Shown one piece after another: positions 9,501 through 17,805 of a stretch of 38,231 bases of DNA (its first letter is position 1; every line of letters starts with the position of its first letter). Under the pieces are notes generated by a model, which did no database searches, had not been told where the DNA came from, and was given only the letters and a program-made list of their open reading frames with translations. This DNA comes from Clostridium tepidum. Lineage in GTDB: Bacteria; Bacillota; Clostridia; Clostridiales; Clostridiaceae. The translations under genes were made by a program, and so were the position numbers. The stretch covers positions 1 through 38,231 of the forward strand of contig NZ_MRAE01000028.1 of assembly GCF_002008345.1 (NCBI RefSeq), given 5' to 3'.

Positions 9501-9610
9501 TAAAAACGGAGCTATTACACAAAAACTTATATACAATATATTGTGTTATAACTTTAAATTCAATACAATATATTGTAATATTTGTTCTTATTGTGATAGC
9601 CCTATTTTTA
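9501..9610. repeat. ~110-bp palindromic intergenic repeat, copy 2 (small family)
   Basis: The arms are inverted copies: TAAAAACGGAGCTATTACAC on the left and the complement of TAAAAATAGGGCTATCACAA on the right, each followed by an ACAATATATTGT palindrome. The right arm also matches copy 1 at 1130-1230 (GGG-CTATC-CA-TAAGAA, then ATATTACAATATATT). It lies between the PII-like fragment and the leucine-zipper gene and could end transcription of the antiporter operon. Confidence 0.75.
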
Positions 9611-9773
9611 TATTTATGCCTTGAAATTAAATCTATTTTGTTTTTTATATTGTTACTTTATTGTTACAAATGCAAAAAATTTATATGTATAATATAAAAT
9701 ATGAGGAATAAAGAAATATATTGTTATAAAAACAATTAATTTATAAAAAATTTGTTGAAAAGGAGAGATAACC

Positions 9774-10010
9774 TTGAGAAAAAAATCTCAATCTAAACTA
9801 ATTTTATTACTAACTGTTACAGTTATTTTATTTATACTTTCATTTATTAATGTAAATAAAGTATATACTTACAAAAATAAAAATGAAAGCTTACATAATA
9901 ACTTAAAAACTTTACAAAAAGAGAATAAAAAATTAAGTTCGGAAAAGGAACAGTTAGATAAAAAATATAAAGAAATAAAAAATAAAATTTCCAATTTAAA
10001 AGGAGTTTAA
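9774..10010 (+). CDS. Small membrane-anchored leucine-zipper protein
   Basis: I recognise no family for this 78-residue protein. It has a basic N terminus, one membrane helix at about residues 9-27, and a long coiled coil. The coiled coil has hydrophobic residues exactly seven apart at Leu40, Leu47, Leu54, Leu61, Ile68 and Leu75, with a second set at Leu44, Asn51, Tyr65 and Ile72. The shape resembles divisome proteins of the FtsL/DivIC type, but the context is not a cell division cluster. Translation starts at TTG 9774 behind AAGGAGAG. It ends 19 bases before a deacetylase that also has one membrane helix and a heptad coiled coil, so the two may pair outside the membrane. Confidence 0.75.
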   Translation: MRKKSQSKLILLLTVTVILFILSFINVNKVYTYKNKNESLHNNLKTLQKENKKLSSEKEQLDKKYKEIKNKISNLKGV

Positions 10011-10029
10011 TAAGAACGAGGGGTTGACT

Positions 10030-10923
10030 ATGAGAAATTCTAGAAAAAATATTTATACCAGAAGAAAACAATATGATTTGAGAAATATGGTGACCATATG
10101 TTTATTATTCTTTTCAATCATAAGTACCTTAATTACTGGAGGAAGACTTTTAAAAGTTAAAATTGAAAATAATATGCTAGCAAAAAAAATTAATAATATA
10201 TCTTCAGAAAATAAGAATATAAAAGATGAAAATTTAAAACTTATGTCTGATATAGATAAAGAAAACGAAACATACAAACAAAAAATGAAAAATATAAAAA
10301 TAGCATATTTGACTTTTGACGATGGTCCATCCAAAAATACTAAAGAAATATTAAAAATATTAAAAGAAAATGATGTTAAAGCTACATTCTTTGTTAATGG
10401 TCATCCAGGCTTAGAGGATTTATATAAGGATATAGCAAAAGATGGACATGTTATAGCTAACCATACATATAGTCACGACTATAAAAAAATTTATATATCT
10501 CCTGAAAACTTTGAAAAAGATATAAAAAAATTAGATAAATATATTGAAGAAACTGTTGGACAAAAGCCAAGTCATATTATTAGATATCCTGGTGGTTCTA
10601 ATAATACTATAAGCCATAATTATGGTGGTCCTAATATAATGAAACAAATAATAAATCATATGAATGAATTAGGTTATATGCATTTTGATTGGAATGTAGA
10701 TTCAACCGATGCCTCAGCATTTTGTCAGAAAAAAGATAAAATTATAAATTCTGTCCTAACTGAAAGTCGCGGTCTTCATAAAGCCGTAATATTAATGCAC
10801 GATACTAATCCTAAGACTACAACTGTACAAGCTTTACCAGAAATAATAAAAGGATTAAAAGAACAAGGTTTTGTATTTGATGTAATAACTAAAGACACAC
10901 CAAAAACAAGCTTTACAAGATAA
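10030..10923 (+). CDS. Membrane-anchored polysaccharide deacetylase with coiled-coil stalk
   Basis: This 297-residue carbohydrate esterase has a NodB (CE4) domain. After a basic N terminus, a membrane helix lies at about residues 20-37 and a heptad coiled coil at about 43-89; the catalytic domain runs from 91. Catalytic motifs are TFDDGP (Asp97, Asp98), NHTYSHD (metal ligands His145 and His149), RYPGGS, DWN and LMHD. Such enzymes remove acetyl groups from peptidoglycan or other wall glycans, often giving lysozyme resistance. The start is ATG 10030, six bases after GAGGGG; an in-frame TTG at 10024 lies too close to that site. It shares HTYSHDYKKIY with the second deacetylase at 34230. A long palindromic repeat begins directly after its stop codon. 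Confidence 0.9.
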   Translation: MRNSRKNIYTRRKQYDLRNMVTICLLFFSIISTLITGGRLLKVKIENNMLAKKINNISSENKNIKDENLKLMSDIDKENETYKQKMKNIKIAYLTFDDGPSKNTKEILKILKENDVKATFFVNGHPGLEDLYKDIAKDGHVIANHTYSHDYKKIYISPENFEKDIKKLDKYIEETVGQKPSHIIRYPGGSNNTISHNYGGPNIMKQIINHMNELGYMHFDWNVDSTDASAFCQKKDKIINSVLTESRGLHKAVILMHDTNPKTTTVQALPEIIKGLKEQGFVFDVITKDTPKTSFTR

Positions 10924-11213
10924 GGGAATTACTACTTAGCGTCCTTTAAAGGGTATAAATGCTTTTGTTCAATGGTTTAAAAAATAGGGATATGTGGTGT
11001 AAAAGGTATTTGAACAAGATTAGATATTCTTGGTTGTTTTTTTAAAATATATGTATGTTCTAAATTATTGTCTGAGCGTTCAACTAATTATGATTTGGAA
11101 CCATATATTTTAAGAAAAAATAAGTTAGAATCTCTTATTGAAGTAAGTTGCCTTTCTAACCATATATCCATTTTTCAAACCAAAGATAGTATACTTTTTA
11201 AGTCATAAATTCC
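10924..11213. repeat. ~290-bp palindromic element filling the gap between two stop codons
   Basis: The element starts at the base after the deacetylase stop (GGGAATTACTACTTA) and ends at the base before the DUF5050 gene stop, where the complement reads GGAATTTATGACTTA. Inside each arm come GGGATATGTGG or its variant GGATATATGG, then a TAGAGATTCT-like block, then AAAATATATG. The same blocks in the same order occur in the element at 26811-27068. A transcript from either side would fold into a very large hairpin, so it may act as a two-way terminator. It encodes no credible protein. Confidence 0.75.
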
Positions 11214-12503
11214 TTATAAAACTTCCTGTTCTATATTATCACATAAATTTATTCTATGTAATTTCATACTTAACTCATCTAAATTAAGTTTATAGTAGTA
11301 AAGCCAATTTCCTACTATATCTAAACTCAACGCATTATCTTTCATTATAACAGATGGTTTTCCCCCTGTTTTTCTTATTTTATATATTCCTTTATTATTA
11401 TTTCCTGAAAAATATATATTATTTTTTGAAAGTACTATAGACCTTGAACAATCTTCTTCACATATTTTTTTTCTTTCCAAACCATTTATATTTATTTTAT
11501 ATAAATAAGTTTTATTATTATTTATACTTACTCCATAATAAATATACTCATTATCCATTATAGCATTTATACAATTATCATTATTTAACTTCTCTTCATA
11601 TTTTCCATCTAAAGTTATTCTATATAAATTGTTTCCTAGTTCTTCATTAATATAATATATCCATCCATCTTTTATTTCCATGAAAACTCTACTTGAATAA
11701 TTATTTATTTTATTAATATCTAATCCATCCACTCTTATTCTATATATAGAACAATTATCATCTATATTTAAATAATATAAATAAGGTCCTTGTATTATAA
11801 GATTTTTACCTCTCACATTATTTAACTCTATCTTATTGGATCCATCTTTTTTTATTCTATATATCTTATAGTTATCTTTACTAGATGGACTTATATATTG
11901 TGAATAAAAAATATAATTATCAGAAAACACTAAAGAATTTATAGTCGTATCTGTTAATCTTTCTCTTAAAGTTCCATCTTTTTTTATCCTATAAAGATAA
12001 TTTTCTTCCTTATCTCCTTTATAATTTATATAATACAACCACTGTCCATTTATCCAAATATTACTTGCAAAATCATCACAAAGTTTTATGTTTAAAGATC
12101 CATCAAGATTAATTTTTCTTATTTCTCCATTAGGATTATAATCCATATAAGTATAAATTTTTTTATTACCACTATAGTAAATCCAATTATCTTCTTTAAC
12201 TATCCTTGCCCCATTATTTTCTACTTCACCTTTATTTAAGCAAACTTTTATATTATTTAATTCTTTAAAGGCATTACCACTTCGTGAATATATAACTTCT
12301 TTAAACTCTAACGTATATTCATTACACATATCCTCTTTATCTACTTTTATTTTTATATTAAGTATATTCTTTTTTTCTACCTTTACATGAGATGTGACTA
12401 TATTCCCATTAATATCTTTTACAATTAAAATATTTGAGTGTATGGATCTTTCATCTATTTCATCATTAAATTTCAAATTTAAATCTACAAATTTATTTCT
12501 CAT
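11214..12503 (-). CDS. DUF5050-like beta-propeller protein with N-terminal Ig-like domain
   Basis: This 429-residue protein has two parts. Residues about 3-85 resemble the Big_5/SbsA Ig-like domain (FNDEIDERSI, then IKDINGNIV-like strands). From about residue 105 to the end there are eight repeats of the form WIYY, about 10-15 variable residues, LYRI, two residues, DG, as in DUF5050 (PF16472) proteins expected to form a propeller. There is no signal peptide or membrane anchor, so its location is uncertain, and its function is unknown. The ATG at 12503 is 14 bases from AAAGGAG, which is long; a TTG at better spacing is out of frame and stops at once. It is convergent with the deacetylase across the 290-bp palindrome. 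Confidence 0.7.
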   Translation of the reverse strand: MRNKFVDLNLKFNDEIDERSIHSNILIVKDINGNIVTSHVKVEKKNILNIKIKVDKEDMCNEYTLEFKEVIYSRSGNAFKELNNIKVCLNKGEVENNGARIVKEDNWIYYSGNKKIYTYMDYNPNGEIRKINLDGSLNIKLCDDFASNIWINGQWLYYINYKGDKEENYLYRIKKDGTLRERLTDTTINSLVFSDNYIFYSQYISPSSKDNYKIYRIKKDGSNKIELNNVRGKNLIIQGPYLYYLNIDDNCSIYRIRVDGLDINKINNYSSRVFMEIKDGWIYYINEELGNNLYRITLDGKYEEKLNNDNCINAIMDNEYIYYGVSINNNKTYLYKININGLERKKICEEDCSRSIVLSKNNIYFSGNNNKGIYKIRKTGGKPSVIMKDNALSLDIVGNWLYYYKLNLDELSMKLHRINLCDNIEQEVL

Positions 12504-12691
12504 AATTTCAAGCTACACTCCTTTAAGTCTCTTTTAGCATTTTTATTTAATAATTAAATATATATTATTAATTATACACATTTTTTTTATATTACTCTAT
12601 TAATTAAAAGCAGGTTAATTTATTATTAGTATCGCAGCACCATATAATATTCTGTATGTATATTAGGAATTTTTTAATTATGGAATTTATT

Positions 12692-12917
12692 TAATTAAAA
12701 ACTATTTATAAAAATAACAAAAACAGTGCATTTTTAATATTTACATAGGAAATGTTTTGATAACTATTTTTCAACTATACATCATTCTGTCTGGAGGACA
12801 GTTATCCTATATAAATTGTTAAAATATACACTGTTTTAAACTTTATGTGTAATTATAAACTATTAACTTTATTTTAATTATATGTTAGTTTTAATAAATA
12901 ATTAAAAACTATTTATA
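12692..12917. repeat. 19-bp direct repeats flanking an inverted repeat
   Basis: TAATTAAAAACTATTTATA occurs exactly at 12692-12710 and again at 12899-12917. Between them, AAAACAGTG at 12720 and CACTGTTTT ending at 12837 bound an imperfect inverted repeat whose arms continue through ACATAGGA and TCCTATAT. A small CTGTC/GACAG hairpin lies near 12787-12801. The segment is downstream of flavodoxin. On that strand it ends in CACTGTTTTTGTTATTTTT, so it could serve as that gene's terminator or be a small RNA. The rest of the 12504-12943 gap shows nothing I can name. Confidence 0.55.
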
Positions 12918-12943
12918 TAACAATATTTATCTTACTTATTGTA

Positions 12944-13360
12944 TTATATTAACTTTTGTGCAAAAGCTTTGCATTCTTCTAAAGTAGAATCATCCGGTTC
13001 TCCTTGGTGTATTAAACTATCAACTTTTAACTCTGCACCATAGCTTTCCATTCTTTCTTCCCAATCTCTCATCCATTGGCCATCTCCCCAGCCATAAGAT
13101 CCAAATAAAGCTACCTTTTTACCTTTAACTGCATTACTTATAGAATCTACAAAAGGTTCCATTTCGCCTTCTTCTAATACTTCATTCCCCATAGACGGGC
13201 AACCTAAAACTACTACTTCTGCTTCTTCTACATCTTTTACAGTTGCATCAGATACAGATAATAGTTTTACTTCTGCTGATGCTAATCCTTCTTTAATAGC
13301 TTCAGCCATTTTTTCTGTGTTACCAGTACCGCTCCAATAGATTATATTTACCTTTGTCAT
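12944..13360 (-). CDS. Flavodoxin
   Basis: This short-chain flavodoxin of 138 residues carries FMN and transfers low-potential electrons in the cytoplasm, commonly replacing ferredoxin when iron is scarce. The phosphate-binding loop is WSGTGNTEKMAE at residues 9-20. GCPSMGNEVLE and GSYGWGDGQWMRDW supply the two flavin-stacking loops, with Trp and Tyr in the usual places. The acidic composition and length fit clostridial flavodoxins. GGGAG lies before the ATG. The upstream region holds a perfect consensus promoter and a Fur-like box over the start of transcription, so expression is probably raised in iron limitation. It is a single-gene unit. Confidence 0.95.
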   Translation of the reverse strand: MTKVNIIYWSGTGNTEKMAEAIKEGLASAEVKLLSVSDATVKDVEEAEVVVLGCPSMGNEVLEEGEMEPFVDSISNAVKGKKVALFGSYGWGDGQWMRDWEERMESYGAELKVDSLIHQGEPDDSTLEECKAFAQKLI

Positions 13361-13380
13361 TGTATCACTCCCTTATTTGA

Positions 13381-13395
13381 CGAAAACGATTTTCA
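13381..13395 (-). promoter_or_regulatory. Fur-like operator at the flavodoxin promoter
   Basis: On the coding strand the 15 bases read TGAAAATCGTTTTCG, matching 10 of 14 defined positions of the 7-1-7 Fur box TGATAATnATTATCA. It lies about 13 bases after the -10 box, so bound Fur would cover the start of transcription. Iron control of flavodoxin is well known in other bacteria; here it is inferred from the site. Confidence 0.55.
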
Positions 13396-13407
13396 TTTAC
13401 AATTAAT

Positions 13408-13435
13408 ATTATATATCATTTTATTTTTTTGTCAA
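13408..13435 (-). promoter_or_regulatory. Consensus promoter of flavodoxin
   Basis: TTGACA (13435-13430) and TATAAT (13413-13408) are both perfect sigma-A boxes with a 16-base spacer. This is one of the best promoters in the window, and such strength suits a gene held down by a repressor. Confidence 0.8.
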
Positions 13436-13470
13436 CAGTTCTCATAAAAAATAAAGAGTATTTTAATAAA

Positions 13471-13520
13471 AAAAATAGTTATAAAAGCATTTAAAGCTAT
13501 TTGCTTTTATAACTATTTTT
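13471..13520 (-). terminator. Terminator after the MATE gene
   Basis: A perfect 19-bp stem (13471-13489 with 13502-13520) with a 12-base loop; both outer ends are A/T runs, so it can act in both directions. It lies 70 bases after the end of the MATE gene and upstream of the flavodoxin promoter, insulating the two. Confidence 0.85.
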
Positions 13521-13590
13521 ATTAACTATTAAATCTTTCATTCATTTATTTTTTATCTAAGCTGTTTCATCTTCTTCAATTTTATCCTCT

Positions 13591-15012
13591 CTAAAGACCA
13601 CCTGCTTCTAATGATCTTCCTTCGAATGCTTTATCTTTTCTATTTAATTTGTATTCTTGAGCTTCTATATCATTATCTTTTTCTTTTAATGCTATTCTTA
13701 CATATACTATTCCCGTAATAGCTGATATTAAATCTGAAATTGGATAAGCTATCCAAGCTCCTATAATATTAAACTTATTAATTAATATAAATAATAATGG
13801 TATAAATATTATCATTTGTCTATACACAGATAATATAAGTGAAGTTTTTGCCTTACCCATAGATTGATAATAATATATGGATACATAATATATTCCTATG
13901 GTTGGAAATAGGCATATTATTATTCTAAAAGCTTTTACAGTTTCAACTAAAAGACTCTGTTCTTTTAGAAATAGTCCTATAATAGGACTTGCAAATATAA
14001 ACATTCCTGCCCATAAAATTAATGTTGCTCCTGTTACAGCTACTATAGTCTTTATAACTACTTCTTTTACACGGACCAAATCTTTTGCACCATAGTTAAA
14101 AGCTGCTATAGGCTGCATTGCCGAACTTATGCCTATAACTGTTATAAACAAGAACATTGATATTTTAGTAGTTACACCTACTATAATTATCGCCTTATCT
14201 CCTCCATAAGCAGAAAGTATATTATTTAATATCACTGCTACAACTGCATCAGATATTTCTATAATAAAAGTTGAAAATCCTACTGCTAATATTGGCTTTA
14301 ATATATCTAGTTTAAGATCAAAATTAAATTTTAAATTTAAATCTATTTTCTTTTTAACCTTATTAAATTTATATATGGTGTATAATAATCCAGCTATTTG
14401 TGAAGTTACAGTTGCTATAGCTGCTCCTGATACTCCAAAATTTAAATGCATAACTAAAAAATAGTCAATTATAGCATTTAATATAGCTCCAATTGAAGTG
14501 GCTTTTAATGTTATATTTGTATAACCTAAGGACGTCATTATATAACAGATAACTAAAGTTAAGGCTTGAAATATTCCACCAAGTACTACTATAGAAATAT
14601 ATTCCTCTGCATAAGGATAAATATATTGACTAGAACCTAATAGGCCTGTAATCATGTCTTTTTTAAATATTAAAATTATAAAAGTTAAAATTAGCATTAT
14701 AACTATAGTAATATTTATAGCATTTAATATTACCGATTTTAGGCTGTCATAATCTTTTTTTCCTAAGCTTCTAGCTACCGCAGTAGATGCCCCCACTGCT
14801 ATCATAAGTCCTAGTGAAGACATAAGCCTTTGCACTGGAAAAGCTACAGTTAACGCCCCTATAGCTTTTGGCCCTATAGCTAAACCTACGAAAAAAGTAT
14901 CCACCATATTATATAATTCCATAACCAGTAAAGATATCATAGCTGGAACTGCAAACTTTAATAAAGCTTTTTCTACCTTTTCTTCTGAAAATAACTTATA
15001 GTCAATTCCCAT
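13591..15012 (-). CDS. MATE family efflux transporter
   Basis: This 473-residue protein has twelve membrane helices in two related halves. The first half begins ALLKFAVPAMISLLVMELYNMVDTFFVG, the standard MATE opening, and has AVGASTAVARSLG. The second half has the equivalent IEISDAVVAVILNN and ISSAMQPIAAFNYGA. It is expected to export drugs or metabolites in exchange for Na+ or H+; the substrate is unknown. The start was moved to ATG 15012 because GAGG lies 8 bases upstream, while the in-frame GTG at 15021 overlaps that ribosome site. A short upstream reading frame with its own ribosome site overlaps this start. The gene has its own strong terminator. Confidence 0.92.
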   Translation of the reverse strand: MGIDYKLFSEEKVEKALLKFAVPAMISLLVMELYNMVDTFFVGLAIGPKAIGALTVAFPVQRLMSSLGLMIAVGASTAVARSLGKKDYDSLKSVILNAINITIVIMLILTFIILIFKKDMITGLLGSSQYIYPYAEEYISIVVLGGIFQALTLVICYIMTSLGYTNITLKATSIGAILNAIIDYFLVMHLNFGVSGAAIATVTSQIAGLLYTIYKFNKVKKKIDLNLKFNFDLKLDILKPILAVGFSTFIIEISDAVVAVILNNILSAYGGDKAIIIVGVTTKISMFLFITVIGISSAMQPIAAFNYGAKDLVRVKEVVIKTIVAVTGATLILWAGMFIFASPIIGLFLKEQSLLVETVKAFRIIICLFPTIGIYYVSIYYYQSMGKAKTSLILSVYRQMIIFIPLLFILINKFNIIGAWIAYPISDLISAITGIVYVRIALKEKDNDIEAQEYKLNRKDKAFEGRSLEAGGL

Positions 15013-15068
15013 GATAAGCACCTCGTTCTAATAGATTTTGTATTTTTAGGCAACATTTTTGCACTCAT
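14973..15068 (-). other. Possible 31-residue leader ORF overlapping the MATE start
   Basis: A short frame starts at ATG 15068, 11 bases after AAAAAAGGAG, encodes a basic peptide beginning MSAKMLPKNTKSIRTR, and ends at TAG 14973-14975, about 40 bases inside the MATE gene in another frame. It could couple or attenuate MATE translation. The arrangement is visible; translation is unproven. Confidence 0.25.
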
Positions 15069-15360
15069 TTTGTTATCCACTCCTTTTTTAAAATAATATT
15101 TTTATAAATTAACAATATTATTTACATATATTATTATTTACATATATTAAAAATTATTTTATTCACTTAAATATCTATTTTTTCAATTTTTATAATATAA
15201 TAAAGAATATATTCTAAATATATATTGATATAAAAATATTTAAATTTAAAAAGAATCTTATATAATTTTATTTTTTTAAATATATTATTTATCATAATTT
15301 TAAACATATTTTTATTTGCTTCATATTAATATTATATTCTTTTAAATATATATTTTCATT

Positions 15361-15382
15361 CACTATGCTAAGGAGTATAGTG
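15361..15382. other. Small stem-loop in the gap upstream of the MATE gene
   Basis: CACTATGCT pairs with AGTATAGTG around an AAGG loop (one G-T wobble). It lies in the long gap between the AraC-type and MATE genes, with no U-run on either side. The rest of 15090-15420 is AT-rich DNA in which I see no gene or clear promoter. Confidence 0.35.
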
Positions 15383-15434
15383 TATATATTTAAGGACTAG
15401 GATTTATTCCATTTTTTCGCAATAAACAAAAAAA

Positions 15435-15450
15435 CACCTTATTTAAGGTG
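15435..15450 (-). terminator. Terminator after the AraC-GH39 gene
   Basis: CACCTT/AAGGTG with an ATTT loop, followed on the transcribed strand by a run of seven U residues. It lies about 110 bases after the AraC-type gene ends and is a standard intrinsic terminator. Confidence 0.8.
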
Positions 15451-15477
15451 CTTTTGTACTTTTTGTACACATTTTTT

Positions 15478-15511
15478 CTGTATTTTACTTAAATTTTTAA
15501 GTAAAATACAG
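15478..15511. other. Perfect 15-bp palindrome with 4-base loop
   Basis: CTGTATTTTACTTAA pairs exactly with its complement across ATTT. It precedes the terminator at 15435 on the - strand and lacks its own clear U-run, so it may be an upstream stabilising hairpin or a protein site. Confidence 0.5.
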
Positions 15512-15558
15512 AAATATTTTTGTGCTTTTTAAATTTACAATTGAGCACTATTTTAATA

Positions 15559-17625
15559 TTATACCCTTTGCAATATAAATAAAAATGCTCCGTATCCTTC
15601 TATCTTTGAAACTATATTATATATAGGTGATTTTTTAGCAAAACCTAATTTTATATTTGGAACAGAACTCTGTATTAATAAATCCCTTTCATATTCATCT
15701 ATTCTCTTTGGCTTACCCATAGCTAACCAATTATTATATGAAGATCCCTTTCCCTCATCTATTTTATAAGTAACAATCTTATAATTATAAGGTAAAGCAG
15801 CTATATTTATAGAAAATTTCTTTTCTGCAGTTTCTTTTAAGCCTCTTCTTTTATACAAGTCCTCTAAAGAAATTAAAGACTCTAATTCTTCACTATGAGA
15901 ATAAACAAGAATCTGAATATCATCATCCTCTTTAGTAATTATATATCCTTCTCCTTTTTCTAGTACCTCATTACCTAATTTAGACAAAAGATAGTAAGCA
16001 TAATAAGAAGGCTTTTTTATTCCTTGACGATTTATTATTCCAGAACCACCATAAAATAATTCATTATTTATATACTCTCCTCCATATATTTCATCAAAAG
16101 TAGTTAAAAAAATTACATTAGATTTTTTATTTAAATATTGATTTAATATGTAAGGAAGCATATATGCAGTATCATAAATATTATTTACTTCCTTGTAATC
16201 TAAATCCCAATTTATAAATTCTATATCCTCATATTCTTGTAAAAAACTATCCAAAATACTACTATTTTTTTCTGAATAATTTTTCAAATAAAATCTCCAT
16301 TTCTTAATTTCTTTATCTCCAAAAAAATCTGTGAAGTAATCTATAAAATCTTTAAAAAGTGCTAAGAAAAATTCTAATTCATATTTATTAAAATCTATTA
16401 ATATAGCAGGTTTTAAATCTAAATCATATATAAATTCAAACACTTGTCTTATTTCATACCAATTAAAAAACCTATCTTTTTCTGTGGAAAAGACATTCAT
16501 ATCTTTTGAAAATATATTTTGGATAATTGCATATTCGCATTCTACATATTTTTGAAATTCTTTTATAAGCTTTCCATGGTTTCCCTTTAATATTTCTTTA
16601 GCACTTCCCAAATTAATAATATCATGCCAATTTTCTTCTAATTCAGTTGTATCTTTAGATAAATCCACATTAATTTTTATAATTTTACCTTCATAGTTGA
16701 ATCGCGGATAATCTTCTAAATAATGCATCAAATATTCATAAGCATCTTTTAATTTTAATTTTTCGTAAACTTTTAGTTTTTCATAAGTTTCCTCATCCAC
16801 TTTATACTTCTTTCTATATTGCATTGGAGTGCATTTATAATGCTTTTTAAAATGTTTGTTAAAATATCTAGTGTGGGAAAAACCTAATTCTTCAGATATT
16901 TCAGATATGGTTTTGTCTGTATCTAAAAGTAACTTTATAGCCTCTTCTACTCTAGTTAAATTTACAAAATCATTAAAACTATATCCTACTTTATTTTTCA
17001 TTTCATTAGATAAATAATGGGAACTTAAAAATTCTAATCTAGCTATATCTTGAATACTTATTTTATTATTATAATTAGAATATATGTATTTTATTATTCT
17101 ATCATACCTTTCAAACTGTACCTCATTTTCTTTTAATTCTTCTTCATCATATATTAAATAATGAAAATTATTTATAAGATGATATAAAAGATCTACTAAA
17201 ATTTCTTCTACTACATCTTCATAATTATCACCTTTTTGAGCTATTTCACAAAGCAATGTAGAAAGATATTTTCTTAATACATCATACTTTTCATGCTTTT
17301 GCGCCTCTGGTACGGAAAAATCTGTATAAAAAAACATATTTTCTATATCATAATATTTATTAAAAAAATTAGTATCTATTTGAAATATGAGAACTTTATT
17401 ATTATTAGTTATACTTTTTATGCTATGCGCTTCCTCTGGATTTATTATACCTATTTCTTGCTTGTTTACCCTATGGCTTTCTGTCTCGATAATTATTTTT
17501 ATACTACCTTCTAAAACATATATAATTTCCATAGCATTGTGCCAATGGATAGGTCTTTTCTTTATATTTTGCAAAGAAACCTTTATAGGTAAATCATTTG
17601 TATACTCTACAAATTCTCTTGGCAT
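15559..17625 (-). CDS. AraC-type regulator fused to a GH39-like domain
   Basis: This 688-residue protein has three parts. Residues 1-90 form a cupin sugar-sensing fold (HWHNAMEIIYVLEG). Residues about 172-273 carry two AraC helix-turn-helix motifs (ISIQDIARLEFLSSHYLS and ISEISEELGFSHTRYFNKHF). Residues about 312-688 resemble a glycoside hydrolase family 39 barrel: WHDIINLG-AKEIL, IIQNIFSKDMNVF, NIYDTAYMLPYIL, and YGGSGIINRQGIKKPSYYAY. The catalytic residues look lost. The usual E-W-N nucleophile motif reads INWD, with Asn472 in place of Glu, and the WNEP acid/base motif reads NYSEKN. The barrel is therefore probably a sugar-binding sensor. AGGAGG lies before the ATG. The targets are unknown, and no sugar-use operon is adjacent. 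Confidence 0.82.
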   Translation of the reverse strand: MPREFVEYTNDLPIKVSLQNIKKRPIHWHNAMEIIYVLEGSIKIIIETESHRVNKQEIGIINPEEAHSIKSITNNNKVLIFQIDTNFFNKYYDIENMFFYTDFSVPEAQKHEKYDVLRKYLSTLLCEIAQKGDNYEDVVEEILVDLLYHLINNFHYLIYDEEELKENEVQFERYDRIIKYIYSNYNNKISIQDIARLEFLSSHYLSNEMKNKVGYSFNDFVNLTRVEEAIKLLLDTDKTISEISEELGFSHTRYFNKHFKKHYKCTPMQYRKKYKVDEETYEKLKVYEKLKLKDAYEYLMHYLEDYPRFNYEGKIIKINVDLSKDTTELEENWHDIINLGSAKEILKGNHGKLIKEFQKYVECEYAIIQNIFSKDMNVFSTEKDRFFNWYEIRQVFEFIYDLDLKPAILIDFNKYELEFFLALFKDFIDYFTDFFGDKEIKKWRFYLKNYSEKNSSILDSFLQEYEDIEFINWDLDYKEVNNIYDTAYMLPYILNQYLNKKSNVIFLTTFDEIYGGEYINNELFYGGSGIINRQGIKKPSYYAYYLLSKLGNEVLEKGEGYIITKEDDDIQILVYSHSEELESLISLEDLYKRRGLKETAEKKFSINIAALPYNYKIVTYKIDEGKGSSYNNWLAMGKPKRIDEYERDLLIQSSVPNIKLGFAKKSPIYNIVSKIEGYGAFLFILQRV

Positions 17626-17805
17626 AAATTTCCTCCTATCAGTTATTAATTGTTTTTATTATATCATAATTTAATGAAATTAATGCGGTAGCATATCAAA
17701 AGACTATATTTTCATAAGATTTATAATGTATATACCTACAATTTAAAGCCTTTGCAGTATCAAGCAAATTTAATATAGTAAGTAAGTTATAAATAAATAT
17801 AAGTA

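Noticed and set aside
11214..12503. Eight propeller repeats as a DNA-level repeat array
   Set aside because: The repetition is at protein level only; the DNA of the units is too diverged to be a recent tandem array.
12503..12530. A secreted form of the DUF5050-like protein with a missed signal peptide upstream
   Set aside because: The upstream bases in this frame give no hydrophobic stretch and no start, so no signal peptide could be supported.
13545..13591. MATE gene extended by a frameshifted acidic tail (EDKIEEDETA in another frame)
   Set aside because: A normal stop and a full-length MATE fold are present upstream. The acidic frame could be chance, and no homologue comparison was possible.
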